From Bacteroidaceae bacterium (GTDB lineage Bacteria > Bacteroidota > Bacteroidia > Bacteroidales > Bacteroidaceae), in the NCBI GenBank assembly GCA_011959205.1, contig BLLV01000149.1:42820-106819 (forward strand): 64,000 bases of DNA. Direction: 5' to 3'. Positions within the stretch are counted from its first letter, which is position 1. Each line of letters starts with the position of its first letter. The notes under the pieces are model-generated. The model searched no databases. It was not told where the DNA came from and was given only the letters and a program-made list of their open reading frames with translations. The position numbers and the translations under genes were made by a program. Shown here piece after piece: positions 16,797-25,032 of this stretch.

Positions 16797-18915
16797 ATTT
16801 GGAACACGGATAGCGGCTTTCTGTCTCTTCGTGTTCGCCCTGTTTTTTGCCGTCGCTTGTTCGGACGACGAACCGGCATCCCTTCCGTCCGAAGCGGAAG
16901 GCACTCCCTGCCGCATAGCCGTGGTGCTGCCGCTGGACGAGACCCACAAGCCTGTATGGGAAAACACCGTGGAACTTGCCGTGGAAAACATCCTCCGTGC
17001 CCAATCCGGACTGGAGAAGCGCGTGCGCCCCGAAGTGGAGTGGTACGACGAGAACACCGAAAACATCTCGCAACTGATGGAAACGCTTGCCAAGCGCACC
17101 GATCTGAATGCCATCGTAGGCCCTTACCATTCGGCGCACTCGCAAGAGGCGGCCTATCAATGCGCCAAAACGGACAAGACCCTGTTCACGCTCTCCACTT
17201 CGGCAGAACTCATCCGGGTGTTCTCGCAGAAGCACAACTTCCTGTGGGCACTCTCCGAAACCGACATCTCGCAGTGCGAAATGCTGTTGAGCAAAGCCCT
17301 CTACTACCACGGCAAGAGCGTGTCGCTCCTTGCCAATGATGACATTTACGGACAGACCTTCATCGACTGGTTCGCCTTTCAGGCAAAGGAGTTGGGATTG
17401 GAGGCACGCGGCGTACACCTGCTGGGCGACAACCCACAGAAGGCGTGCCGTGAGGCGTTTGCCGACGGTTCCGACTTCATCCTTGTGGCTGCTTCGGCGT
17501 TCAGCGAGGTGGAAGCCGTGCTGGAGGCATCCAAAGGAGAATCCACGGGCACTACGCGCCTGCTCTTTTCCGACACCGCCTTCTCCACGGAACTTCAGTC
17601 CGACGGTTTCGCTTTCCGTCCGAGCATGATTGAAGGGGTGGCTGTCAGCCCCGACCCCAACACCGGCTTCGCCACGCTCTACGAAAGCCGTTTCGGCAAG
17701 TCACCCAGCAACGGTGTGCCGCAACTGTACGATGCCCTGATGATGACCGCCTACGCCGCTTTCTTGCTGGAGCAGGGTATCTGTACCGACATGAACGAGG
17801 CGTTGAAACAACTGGTGGACGGACGTGAAGCGTGCCAAGCCAACTGGCGTGCCGAGGGCATGGCGCGCGTCTTTGCTGCTTTGGCGCAAGGGGGAAGCCC
17901 CGACATTGAAGGCTGCACGGGAAACCTGGAGTTCGACACCATGGTCTATACCAACGTGCTGCACTCCACCTACGCTAACTGGCTTGCCTATGACGGCACA
18001 GTGACCGTCCTGGGGCATACGGGCAGCAACGGCGGCAACCGCGTGGACCCCACCTTGGCGGGATGGAATTGGGTGAACACCGTGCAGCAGGAGTTCGAGA
18101 ACGAGAGCACGGGCATCGCCTATCCGGCATTGAACGACTGCTATGCCGTGCTCGTGGCGGCCTCTACCAAATGGAGCAACTACCGTCATCAGGCCGATAT
18201 CCTTGCCATCTACCAACAGCTGAAGCTGGCGGGATATGACGATGACCACATCGTGCTGATTATGGAGGACGACCTGGCGAACCATCCCAACAATCCCTAT
18301 CCGGGCCAAATCTTCGTTACCGACGGCGGCGAGAACGTGTACCGGAATGTGAAGATTGACTACAAACTGAGCGACCTCCGCCCGAACGACCTGATTGACA
18401 TCCTGACCGGATGCGCCAGCCACCGCCTGCCCCACGTGGTGAAGGCGGGCGAGCAGGACAACGTGTTCTTATTCTGGAGCGGCCACGGTGTGCCCGGTGC
18501 CTTGTGCTGGGACGAGGAGTCGCAAGGCCTCACCACCGATATGGCGAGCCGCCTCTTCCGGACCATGCACGAGCGGAAGTGCTACCGCAAGCTGATAGGC
18601 TTCATCGAGACCTGCTACTCGGGCAGCGTGCTCAAAGCCGCCGAAGGCATTCCCGGTATGCTCTTCTTCACCGCCGCCAACGAGCTGGAGACTTCGAAAG
18701 CCGATATGTTCAGCTACGACATGCTGACGTATCTTTCCAACCGGTTCACGCGCATCTTCATCGAGCGCATCACCGCCGACAAGAACATCGCCCTGCGTGA
18801 CCTTTATCTGGATATGTTCCGCAACACGCTCGGTTCGCACGTGATGATTTACAATGCGCCGAACTTCGACAATATCTACAAGTGCACCATGCAGGAGTTT
18901 ATGAATTTCAAATAA
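16780..18915 (+). CDS. Type I periplasmic-binding domain fused to legumain-like (C13) cysteine peptidase, lipoprotein
   Basis: A 711-residue lipoprotein (signal peptide; Cys followed by S-D-D-E-P). Residues about 45-420 form a LIVBP-type ligand-binding region (I-A-V-V-L-P-L-D-E-T, V-G-P-Y-H-S-A, A-N-D-D-I-Y-G-Q). From Tyr455 the sequence is clearly peptidase C13: N-Y-R-H-Q-A-D-I, H-I-V-L-I-M-E-D-D-L-A, N-P-Y-P-G-Q-I-F. The catalytic His569 is in G-H-G-V-P-G and Cys612 in F-I-E-T-C-Y-S-G-S, 43 residues apart; both are intact. Known C13 enzymes are legumain (Asn-specific) and the GPI8 transamidase. A receptor-like domain on the same chain suggests ligand-gated proteolysis, which is inference. 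Confidence 0.85.
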   Translation: MTPSNKFGTRIAAFCLFVFALFFAVACSDDEPASLPSEAEGTPCRIAVVLPLDETHKPVWENTVELAVENILRAQSGLEKRVRPEVEWYDENTENISQLMETLAKRTDLNAIVGPYHSAHSQEAAYQCAKTDKTLFTLSTSAELIRVFSQKHNFLWALSETDISQCEMLLSKALYYHGKSVSLLANDDIYGQTFIDWFAFQAKELGLEARGVHLLGDNPQKACREAFADGSDFILVAASAFSEVEAVLEASKGESTGTTRLLFSDTAFSTELQSDGFAFRPSMIEGVAVSPDPNTGFATLYESRFGKSPSNGVPQLYDALMMTAYAAFLLEQGICTDMNEALKQLVDGREACQANWRAEGMARVFAALAQGGSPDIEGCTGNLEFDTMVYTNVLHSTYANWLAYDGTVTVLGHTGSNGGNRVDPTLAGWNWVNTVQQEFENESTGIAYPALNDCYAVLVAASTKWSNYRHQADILAIYQQLKLAGYDDDHIVLIMEDDLANHPNNPYPGQIFVTDGGENVYRNVKIDYKLSDLRPNDLIDILTGCASHRLPHVVKAGEQDNVFLFWSGHGVPGALCWDEESQGLTTDMASRLFRTMHERKCYRKLIGFIETCYSGSVLKAAEGIPGMLFFTAANELETSKADMFSYDMLTYLSNRFTRIFIERITADKNIALRDLYLDMFRNTLGSHVMIYNAPNFDNIYKCTMQEFMNFK

Positions 18916-18945
18916 TCAAATTATTAATTACTAATTTTAAAAACA

Positions 18946-19362
18946 ATGAAACAGATGAGTAATGTAATCAAAAGAATGTCGGCAAAGCTCGCAATGCTTG
19001 TCGCAATGTGTATCACCCTGACTGCTTTCACCGCTTGTAGCGATGACGATGATCAAGTCACGGAAGTAATCTATTCCATGGGGTTCTCTCAGATGTCAAG
19101 CTCCAACCTCGATTTCATTCAGGAGATGAACACCATTGAGTCTGCCTTCAAGACGGCACTCGGCGTTACGGATTCTCAATTTTCCAAGACCGGAACCTAC
19201 GAGGAGTGCGACAAGACTGTGCGCGAAGCCTGCGAGAAAGCATACGCCACGTTGAAAGACAAAAAGTGGGGAGGCAGTTACACCTTCCAGGTGACGAACG
19301 CCCTGACCGGAAAAGTGGTTTTTGAGACTACTTTCAAGGCTAACGACGAAAATATCATTTAG
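18946..19362 (+). CDS. Small island lipoprotein
   Basis: A 138-residue lipoprotein with a long signal peptide and lipobox followed by S-D-D-D-D. The mature part (about 100 residues) has a helix-like region with F-K-T-A-L-G-V, a central Cys pair (Y-E-E-C-D-K-T-V-R-E-A-C) that could form a disulfide, and a beta-hairpin-like end. No family recognised. Spacing of 30 and 34 bases to its neighbours supports one operon. The M at 18946, 18955 or 18976 could be the start. Confidence 0.68.
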   Translation: MKQMSNVIKRMSAKLAMLVAMCITLTAFTACSDDDDQVTEVIYSMGFSQMSSSNLDFIQEMNTIESAFKTALGVTDSQFSKTGTYEECDKTVREACEKAYATLKDKKWGGSYTFQVTNALTGKVVFETTFKANDENII

Positions 19363-19396
19363 GGATTTATATACTCAATAATAAACAACAACAACA

Positions 19397-20170
19397 ATGA
19401 AGAAGATACTTTTCACCCTTTTTTTTACCTTCTGTGCCGGCCTGTTGCTATTGACCGGCCTGTGTACCTGTTCGGACGATGAACCCTCCTTGCCGGAAAC
19501 CGACCCTACAAGCGAATGGACAGCGGAAACCGTTGTGGACGAGGCGAAGATTGAGCAGGCAGGCGGTCCGGCCAACTGGTTCAAGTCAGAGGAAATAAGC
19601 AACGAGCTGTTCAGCCGCATGTGGCTCAAGTCGTGGAAAAAGGACTGCCCGCTGGACCGCTCGGAACTGCGCTACCTGAAAGTGCTGCACCGCAATGCCG
19701 ACGGACAGCCGCAGCGGGGCGAGATGGTGGTGAACGCCGCCATTGCCGACAAGGTGACGGGTATCTTCCGTCAGCTATACGAAGCAGGCTATCGAATTGA
19801 ACGGATGGTATTGATTGACAACTACGATGCCGATGATGAAACGGCAATGCGGGCCAACAACTCCTCCTCGTTCAATTTCCGATTCATGACAGGGTCCACC
19901 ACCAAAATATCCAAGCACGGCCTCGGGCTTGCCATCGACATCAATCCGCTTTACAATCCATACGTCAAGCAAAAAGATGACGGAACCTGGCACATCGAAC
20001 CTGCCACCGGCGAGCCATACGCTTTCGACCGCGAGACCCGCACGGACATTCCCTACAAGATAGATCACAACGACCTGGCCTATCGCCTCTTTACGGAAGC
20101 CGGCTTCGAGTGGGGCGGTGACTGGACCTCACTGAAGGATTACCAGCATTTTGAGATAAATTTGGAATAA
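19397..20170 (+). CDS. M15-family (M15C-like) metallopeptidase lipoprotein
   Basis: A 257-residue lipoprotein (Cys followed by S-D-D-E-P). The C-terminal half carries the M15 zinc signature: S-K-H-G-L-G-L-A-I-D-I-N-P with His174 and Asp181, and the last ligand His251 in Y-Q-H-F-E, plus the W-G-G-D-W motif typical of D-Ala-D-Ala carboxypeptidase and L-Ala-D-Glu endolysin relatives. Such enzymes cut peptidoglycan stem peptides. If surface-anchored, as its signal suggests, the target may instead be another cell's wall or a released peptide; that is inference. Confidence 0.82.
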   Translation: MKKILFTLFFTFCAGLLLLTGLCTCSDDEPSLPETDPTSEWTAETVVDEAKIEQAGGPANWFKSEEISNELFSRMWLKSWKKDCPLDRSELRYLKVLHRNADGQPQRGEMVVNAAIADKVTGIFRQLYEAGYRIERMVLIDNYDADDETAMRANNSSSFNFRFMTGSTTKISKHGLGLAIDINPLYNPYVKQKDDGTWHIEPATGEPYAFDRETRTDIPYKIDHNDLAYRLFTEAGFEWGGDWTSLKDYQHFEINLE

Positions 20171-20296
20171 TCAGACAAGTGAGTCCGTCATTTCGGACTT
20201 GAAAGTTAAAGAGCAGAATGAAATGTGATGACTGTGACTACACATGGTAAAAGTGAAAAGATAACTATTTATCAATAAACAAATAAAATAAAGAAA

Positions 20297-21130
20297 ATGA
20301 TGAAAACAATTCGATTCAAATCCGTACTTCCGGTTGCCGTTGCCCTGCTGGCTTCGGCTTTGACCGGTTGCCAAAGCAATGGCAAACCAGAGATACTCAA
20401 ACCGATTGAAAATAATCTTGTGGGCAGTTGGGAACTCACCTTGTCGAGCCAACTGGACGACCAGGGCAACACACTGGAGACAATACAGCCGGAAGGTTCC
20501 AGCTTTATCTATCGTTTCAAAGGCGACGGCAAGATGGTGAACGTACGCACCATGCCCGACGGCAACCAGGAACTGCGCAGCTATACTTGGACCGCCAACG
20601 ACGAACAAAACACCTACACGCTGGCCGGAAAGCCTGCCACCCTCATCACCCGCCTTACCGCCGACGAACTGGAGTATCGCACCGACACCATGCAGCTGCA
20701 CGACGGCAAAACCGTGACGCCGGTGCCTGGCATATTCTTTTTCCGAATGAAGCGCGTCGCCGAGGAAACCTCACCGGCCGAGCGTGTAGTGGGCAAGTGG
20801 GTATTCAAGCAGACCTATGAGAAGGTGGACGGCGAATGGCGCGAGAAAAACTACAAGTTTCCCTGGGAGTCCTGGCGCGAGTTCAAGGACAACGGACGTG
20901 TCGTTGGCCACCAGAAGCAGGGAGACAAGGCATCGGACTACGAAGTGAACTGGCGGATCAACATCCGGACCGATGAACTGTGCATGTATGAAGGCGAACG
21001 CACCATATTGACCCGGATGGAACTGGCGGACGACAACACGATGTTGCTCTACTACGACAAGGACTACGATGCCGAGACCGGCGAGGTGGCCGTTGGTGAG
21101 TTCAAGGATGTGTGTATACGCGTTAAGTAA
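20297..21130 (+). CDS. Lipoprotein with two lipocalin-like domains
   Basis: A 277-residue lipoprotein (lipobox L-T-G-C then Q-S-N, without the acidic tract of its neighbours). The mature protein reads as two similar beta-barrel halves, each opening with a G-S/K-W-x-x-x motif (V-G-S-W-E-L-T-L at about 45, V-G-K-W-V-F-K-Q at about 165) and a D-G/N-G-K/R-x-V strand, the pattern of lipocalin-like Bacteroides proteins. The 126-base gap before it has a 6-bp hairpin (about 20183-20200) without a T-run. Because its signal differs, it may stay in the periplasm. Confidence 0.65.
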   Translation: MMKTIRFKSVLPVAVALLASALTGCQSNGKPEILKPIENNLVGSWELTLSSQLDDQGNTLETIQPEGSSFIYRFKGDGKMVNVRTMPDGNQELRSYTWTANDEQNTYTLAGKPATLITRLTADELEYRTDTMQLHDGKTVTPVPGIFFFRMKRVAEETSPAERVVGKWVFKQTYEKVDGEWREKNYKFPWESWREFKDNGRVVGHQKQGDKASDYEVNWRINIRTDELCMYEGERTILTRMELADDNTMLLYYDKDYDAETGEVAVGEFKDVCIRVK

Positions 21131-21141
21131 GGAGTAGAAAA

Positions 21142-21377
21142 ATGAAACCGTCGCCCTGCTGGCCGTGGTGGCGAACGGATGCAATAAGGGCAATGACAAC
21201 AATTTCCCGGAAAAGACGGGAAGTTGTTGTCCACGAAAATGGAAACCAAAACAAACTATTGGAACGAAAAGGTGGGAAAAACTATTGCCGGTTGAGGCTA
21301 ACGCCCTTGCCGAGGTGAGTAACTTTTCTCTAAAGAAAAAACATTTTCTTTATTCTGCCGGTGTGGAAATCTCGTGA
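21142..21377 (+). pseudogene. Frameshifted lipoprotein remnant at the island's right end
   Basis: ATG-AAA at 21142 is followed, one base out of frame, by a perfect lipoprotein signal (V-A-L-L-A-V-V-A-N-G-C-N-K-G-N-D-N-N-F). Adding a single A after ATGAAA would restore M-K-T-V-A-L-L-A. Downstream, the frame soon turns into unrelated basic sequence and then AT-rich backbone DNA. I read this as the 5' end of a ninth island lipoprotein, cut off at the junction near 21250-21330. Confidence 0.6.
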
Positions 21378-21385
21378 TATTCATT

Positions 21386-21393
21386 TATATTTG
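21386..21393 (+). promoter_or_regulatory. -7 element before the S9 peptidase gene
   Basis: TATATTTG matches TAnnTTTG and lies 20 bases before the ATG at 21414. No clear TTTG is seen at the -33 position, so the call is modest. Confidence 0.4.
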
Positions 21394-21413
21394 TAACAGA
21401 AATTGTTAGAAAT

Positions 21414-23864
21414 ATGAAGAAACAAATCTTATTGTCCTGTGCCCTTGCCTGGACTGTGATGGCAGGTGCTGAAACGATTGACATTCCTACTTTCCGTTAT
21501 GCCGGACCCTACGTTGTACAGGCCCCTTTCCAGGTGGACAGCGTGGATGTGAATTCAAAGACTTTTGTATCCGGACGTCTGTTGGATACTCCTCTTTCTG
21601 TGGACGTATTGCAACAGGGAACTTTAGTTACAGGCGGAGTTTTGCCGGGAAGTGATTCGGGATATGCCTTGCACATGGTGGGTTTTGTGTTGGAGAATAC
21701 TCGTTATGCCACGGCCAAGTTGCAGATTGACGGGCTGAAAAAATACCAACTTTATGTAGATGGGAAAAAACAGGAAGGGACTGAGTTGGCTTTGGAGCCG
21801 GCCACCCATGCTGTAGTCATTAAATATCTTTCTGAAACAGGGAAAACAGACTCCTTGAAAGTGAGTGTGGATACGGATCAAGAAGGAAGTATTTCACTTA
21901 AGCAGGATAACAAAAAGCTATATACTTTGGCGGATGTGTTGCATGGAACTCGTTTTGCCGGAGTAGGACTTTCCCCTGACGGCAGATATCTGATTACCAA
22001 TTATCGTACGACTTGTGTAGGGGGCCGGTCGGCCGGCAGTACGCGTGTTACTGAACTTGCCAGCGGTAAGGTCTTGGCGGAGCGTACTGAAAACATGCAA
22101 TGGATGCCTCGTTCTAACCGTTATTATTATACCCGTACAGGGGTGGACGGCAGGCAGCTGATCGTTGTAGATCCGCTTACCGGAGTGGAGACCGTACTGG
22201 TGAATAAATTGCCAGCCGGGTATTTCCAGTTCGCACCTACGGAAGACTATCTGCTTTTCACCATGACCCAGGAAGGACCGAAAGAACGTAAAGAGATTTA
22301 TGAAGTTCTGGAGCCGGATGATCGCCAGCCGGGATGGCGCAACCGTTCTTATCTGGCTAAATATGATTTGAAGACTGGTTTGTTGCAGCCATTGACTTTC
22401 GGTTATCACAATGTCTGGGCTGCCGATATTTCCAATGACGGCCGGTATCTCTTGATGATGACCAGCCGGAGCCGTCTGACCAAGCGTCCTACCACTTTGT
22501 TCTCACTATATCGGTTGGATATGCAGACTTTGCAGGCGGAACTGCTGATAGATAAAGATGGTTTTATCAGTGGAGCCCGTTTTTCACCTGACGGAACGCA
22601 GGTATTGGTATCCGGCTCGCCTGAATCGCTGGGTGGAATAGGGAAAAATGTGAAGGAAGGGCAGACTCCGAGTATGACGGACGGTCAGCTTTATTTGCTG
22701 GATATAGCTGATAAGAGAGTCACTCCGCTGACGAAAGATTTTAATCCCAGCGTACAGCGTGCTGTGTGGAATAAGGCCGACGGGCAAGTCTATTTCACGG
22801 CCGAGAACCGTGACTGTTACAGTTTGTACCGGATGAATCCCGCCGACGGGAAGATTCAGCAACTGGAGGTTTCAGAGGATTTGGTCAATTCATTCTCATT
22901 GGCGCAAAATGCTCCGGTTATGGCCTATTATGGACAGAGCGCCTCAAATTCCGACCGTTTGTACACCCTGAATACCAAAAAGATGAAATCCTCTTTGTTG
23001 GAAGATTTAAGTAAGGACCTCTTGAAAGATGTGGAGCTGGGCGAATGCAAGGCTTGGAGTTTTACCAATTCGCGTGGTGACACCATTTATGGCCGTTATT
23101 ACCTGCCGCCTCATTTTGACGCCAACCGGAAATATCCTATGATAGTGAATTATTATGGTGGATGCAGTCCGGTCAGCCGTAATTTCGAAAGCCGCTATCC
23201 GCATCATGCATACGCGGCATTGGGCTATGTGGTGTATGTGATAGAACCTAGCGGTGCCACCGGTTTCGGACAGGAATTCTCCGCCCGCCACGTCAATACA
23301 GCTGGGGAAGGGGTGGCACAGGATATCATAGAAGGTACCAAGCTGTTTTGTAAAGAGCATGCTTTTGTCAATGACCGGAAAATAGGCTGTATAGGTGCGT
23401 CCTATGGCGGCTTCATGACACAATACTTGCAAACGCGGATCGATATTTTTGCAGCGGCCATCTCTCATGCCGGCATCAGTGACCATACCAGTTACTGGGG
23501 GGAAGGATATTGGGGATATTCGTATAGTGAAGTTTCCATGGCGAACAGTTATCCGTGGAGCAATCCTGATCTTTTTGTAAAACAAAGTCCGTTGTTCAAT
23601 GCGGACAAGATACATACGCCTTTGCTGTTCCTGCATGGTGATGCGGATGTGAATGTGCCGGTGGGAGAGAGTATCCAGATGTTTACGGCACTGAAGTTGC
23701 TGGGACGCGAAACGGCTTTTGTGGCGGTAACGGGACAAGATCATCATATAGTGGATTATGGCAAGAGGATTCAGTGGCAGAATACAATTTTTGCCTGGTT
23801 TGCCAAATGGTTGCAGGATGATGCGACTTGGTGGAACGCTATTTATAAACCGAAAAACTTATAG
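21414..23864 (+). CDS. S9 family serine peptidase (dipeptidyl-peptidase IV-like), secreted
   Basis: An 816-residue peptidase with a signal peptide (first ~19 residues), a long beta-propeller region with repeated S-P-D-G strands, and a C-terminal alpha/beta-hydrolase domain. The triad is Ser663 in G-A-S-Y-G-G-F, Asp745 in H-G-D-A-D-V-N-V and His777 in Q-D-H-H-I. Prolyl-oligopeptidase relatives of this type clip dipeptides from the N-terminus, often after Pro or Ala, in the periplasm. It lies just outside the GC-rich island and has backbone base composition. Confidence 0.9.
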   Translation: MKKQILLSCALAWTVMAGAETIDIPTFRYAGPYVVQAPFQVDSVDVNSKTFVSGRLLDTPLSVDVLQQGTLVTGGVLPGSDSGYALHMVGFVLENTRYATAKLQIDGLKKYQLYVDGKKQEGTELALEPATHAVVIKYLSETGKTDSLKVSVDTDQEGSISLKQDNKKLYTLADVLHGTRFAGVGLSPDGRYLITNYRTTCVGGRSAGSTRVTELASGKVLAERTENMQWMPRSNRYYYTRTGVDGRQLIVVDPLTGVETVLVNKLPAGYFQFAPTEDYLLFTMTQEGPKERKEIYEVLEPDDRQPGWRNRSYLAKYDLKTGLLQPLTFGYHNVWAADISNDGRYLLMMTSRSRLTKRPTTLFSLYRLDMQTLQAELLIDKDGFISGARFSPDGTQVLVSGSPESLGGIGKNVKEGQTPSMTDGQLYLLDIADKRVTPLTKDFNPSVQRAVWNKADGQVYFTAENRDCYSLYRMNPADGKIQQLEVSEDLVNSFSLAQNAPVMAYYGQSASNSDRLYTLNTKKMKSSLLEDLSKDLLKDVELGECKAWSFTNSRGDTIYGRYYLPPHFDANRKYPMIVNYYGGCSPVSRNFESRYPHHAYAALGYVVYVIEPSGATGFGQEFSARHVNTAGEGVAQDIIEGTKLFCKEHAFVNDRKIGCIGASYGGFMTQYLQTRIDIFAAAISHAGISDHTSYWGEGYWGYSYSEVSMANSYPWSNPDLFVKQSPLFNADKIHTPLLFLHGDADVNVPVGESIQMFTALKLLGRETAFVAVTGQDHHIVDYGKRIQWQNTIFAWFAKWLQDDATWWNAIYKPKNL

Positions 23865-23906
23865 CTTTTTATAAAGGAATAAGGTGCCTCCGGACGTGTG
23901 CTTTTC

Positions 23907-24016
23907 GTCAGTACGTGTAGGCTTATACGTTAGTATGTGTAGGCTTATACGTTAGTATGTGTAGGCTCACACGTACTAATGTGTGGCCTTACACGTACTA
24001 ACGTGTGACGAGCCTG
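23907..24016. repeat. Tandem 22-bp palindromic repeat between convergent genes
   Basis: Five consecutive 22-bp units start at 23907, 23929, 23951, 23973 and 23995. Units 1-3 share GTGTAGGCT with TATAC or CACAC ends; units 4-5 carry the inverse (CACGTACTAA), so the block can fold into a long imperfect hairpin, with AGTACGTGTAGGC at 23910 pairing GCCTTACACGTACT at 23986. Like the element at 7251 it lies between the tails of two convergent genes. It has no spacers and is not a CRISPR array. Confidence 0.8.
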
Positions 24017-24022
24017 TTTTCA

Positions 24023-24868
24023 CTATCCGTTTTCCCGATACTGTTTCGGTGACATGCCGGTATATCTTTTAAAATATTTTCCAAAGAAAGAGATGTCCGG
24101 GAAATTAAGTGAATAGGCTATTTCCTGAATGGTGAGATCGGTAGATTTCAGTTTAGCTTCCGCATCCGTTATCACCAGTTTGGCAATGATGTCTGTAACG
24201 GTCTTCCCCGTAACCTTGTTAACAGTAGTGCTGAGGTGCTGGGGCGATATATGGAGCAGATCGGCATAAAAAGCCACGCTCCGTTCTTTCGTATAATGTT
24301 TGATAATGTATTGGACCAGACGTTTCACTATTTCTTCTCCGCGATTAAAAGTACGTGTAGTAACGCTGGTGTTCTGATGAATGCTGCCTACGCCATGTAA
24401 TATGGAAAGAAAAATGGTACTGATTATGTCTTGATGCGGCTTGGCTCCTATGCGCTTCGTTTTTATCAGCAACATAAAGTAGTCTTGAAACAACTCAGCT
24501 ATTTCGGGACGTAGGGGGATAATGGGGGTGTCAATCAGGGCGGAAAGATAGTTTATGGTGGAATTGAAAAAGGTTATTCCGTTCAATAATTCTTTGTTAA
24601 ATCCCGCCAGAAATAACCGGCAGTCCGGACTTTGCTGATGGACATGCACAAAAGTTTCGGGTAGAATGGTGACAATGTCATTCTTTTGTATCTTATGTTC
24701 GGACAGGTGAATTGTCAGGTCACATTCGCCTCGCAGGCACAGAACAAATAAGCAGCCATTCATCCGCTGCGGATAATGGTAAATGCGTCCTAATGTTCCC
24801 GTCATGTCAATTTCTGCAATGAAATCGTTGTCGGTATTGAATAGGCTAATGTCATCTATATGCTTCAT
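24023..24868 (-). CDS. AraC-family transcriptional regulator
   Basis: A 281-residue regulator with an N-terminal cupin-like ligand domain and a C-terminal double helix-turn-helix (about 180-280) ending in the AraC signature S-F-F-G-K-Y-F-K-R-Y-T-G-M-S-P-K-Q-Y-R. The ATG at 24868 gives a normal start; the open frame extends 20 codons further but without homology. It is divergent from the RND efflux operon at 25033, with 164 bases between, so it probably controls that operon, possibly in response to a pump substrate. Confidence 0.9.
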   Translation of the reverse strand: MKHIDDISLFNTDNDFIAEIDMTGTLGRIYHYPQRMNGCLFVLCLRGECDLTIHLSEHKIQKNDIVTILPETFVHVHQQSPDCRLFLAGFNKELLNGITFFNSTINYLSALIDTPIIPLRPEIAELFQDYFMLLIKTKRIGAKPHQDIISTIFLSILHGVGSIHQNTSVTTRTFNRGEEIVKRLVQYIIKHYTKERSVAFYADLLHISPQHLSTTVNKVTGKTVTDIIAKLVITDAEAKLKSTDLTIQEIAYSLNFPDISFFGKYFKRYTGMSPKQYRENG

Positions 24869-25032
24869 AAAAATAAAGAAAGTTTTGATTTTACACCACA
24901 AATATAGAGCAGTTAAGGTGGAAAACAAAAAAAATACTTAAAAATAGACTATTATATCTTACTGTTGGCACTTGCAAGCGTTTAATAATTGTAAGAACTT
25001 TGCAGCAGAAATTAATAGTGAAAAAAACATAT

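Noticed and set aside
17701-18435. Minus-strand ORF opposite the LIVBP-C13 gene
   Set aside because: Shadow of a gene whose catalytic motifs are clear on the plus strand.
20428-20820. Alternative-frame ORF of 130 codons in the lipocalin-like gene
   Set aside because: His/Arg-rich composition typical of a shifted frame in GC-rich DNA; the other frame has a signal peptide and domain pattern.
23907-24016. Possible CRISPR array
   Set aside because: Units abut each other without spacers and part of the block is inverted; no cas genes in the window.
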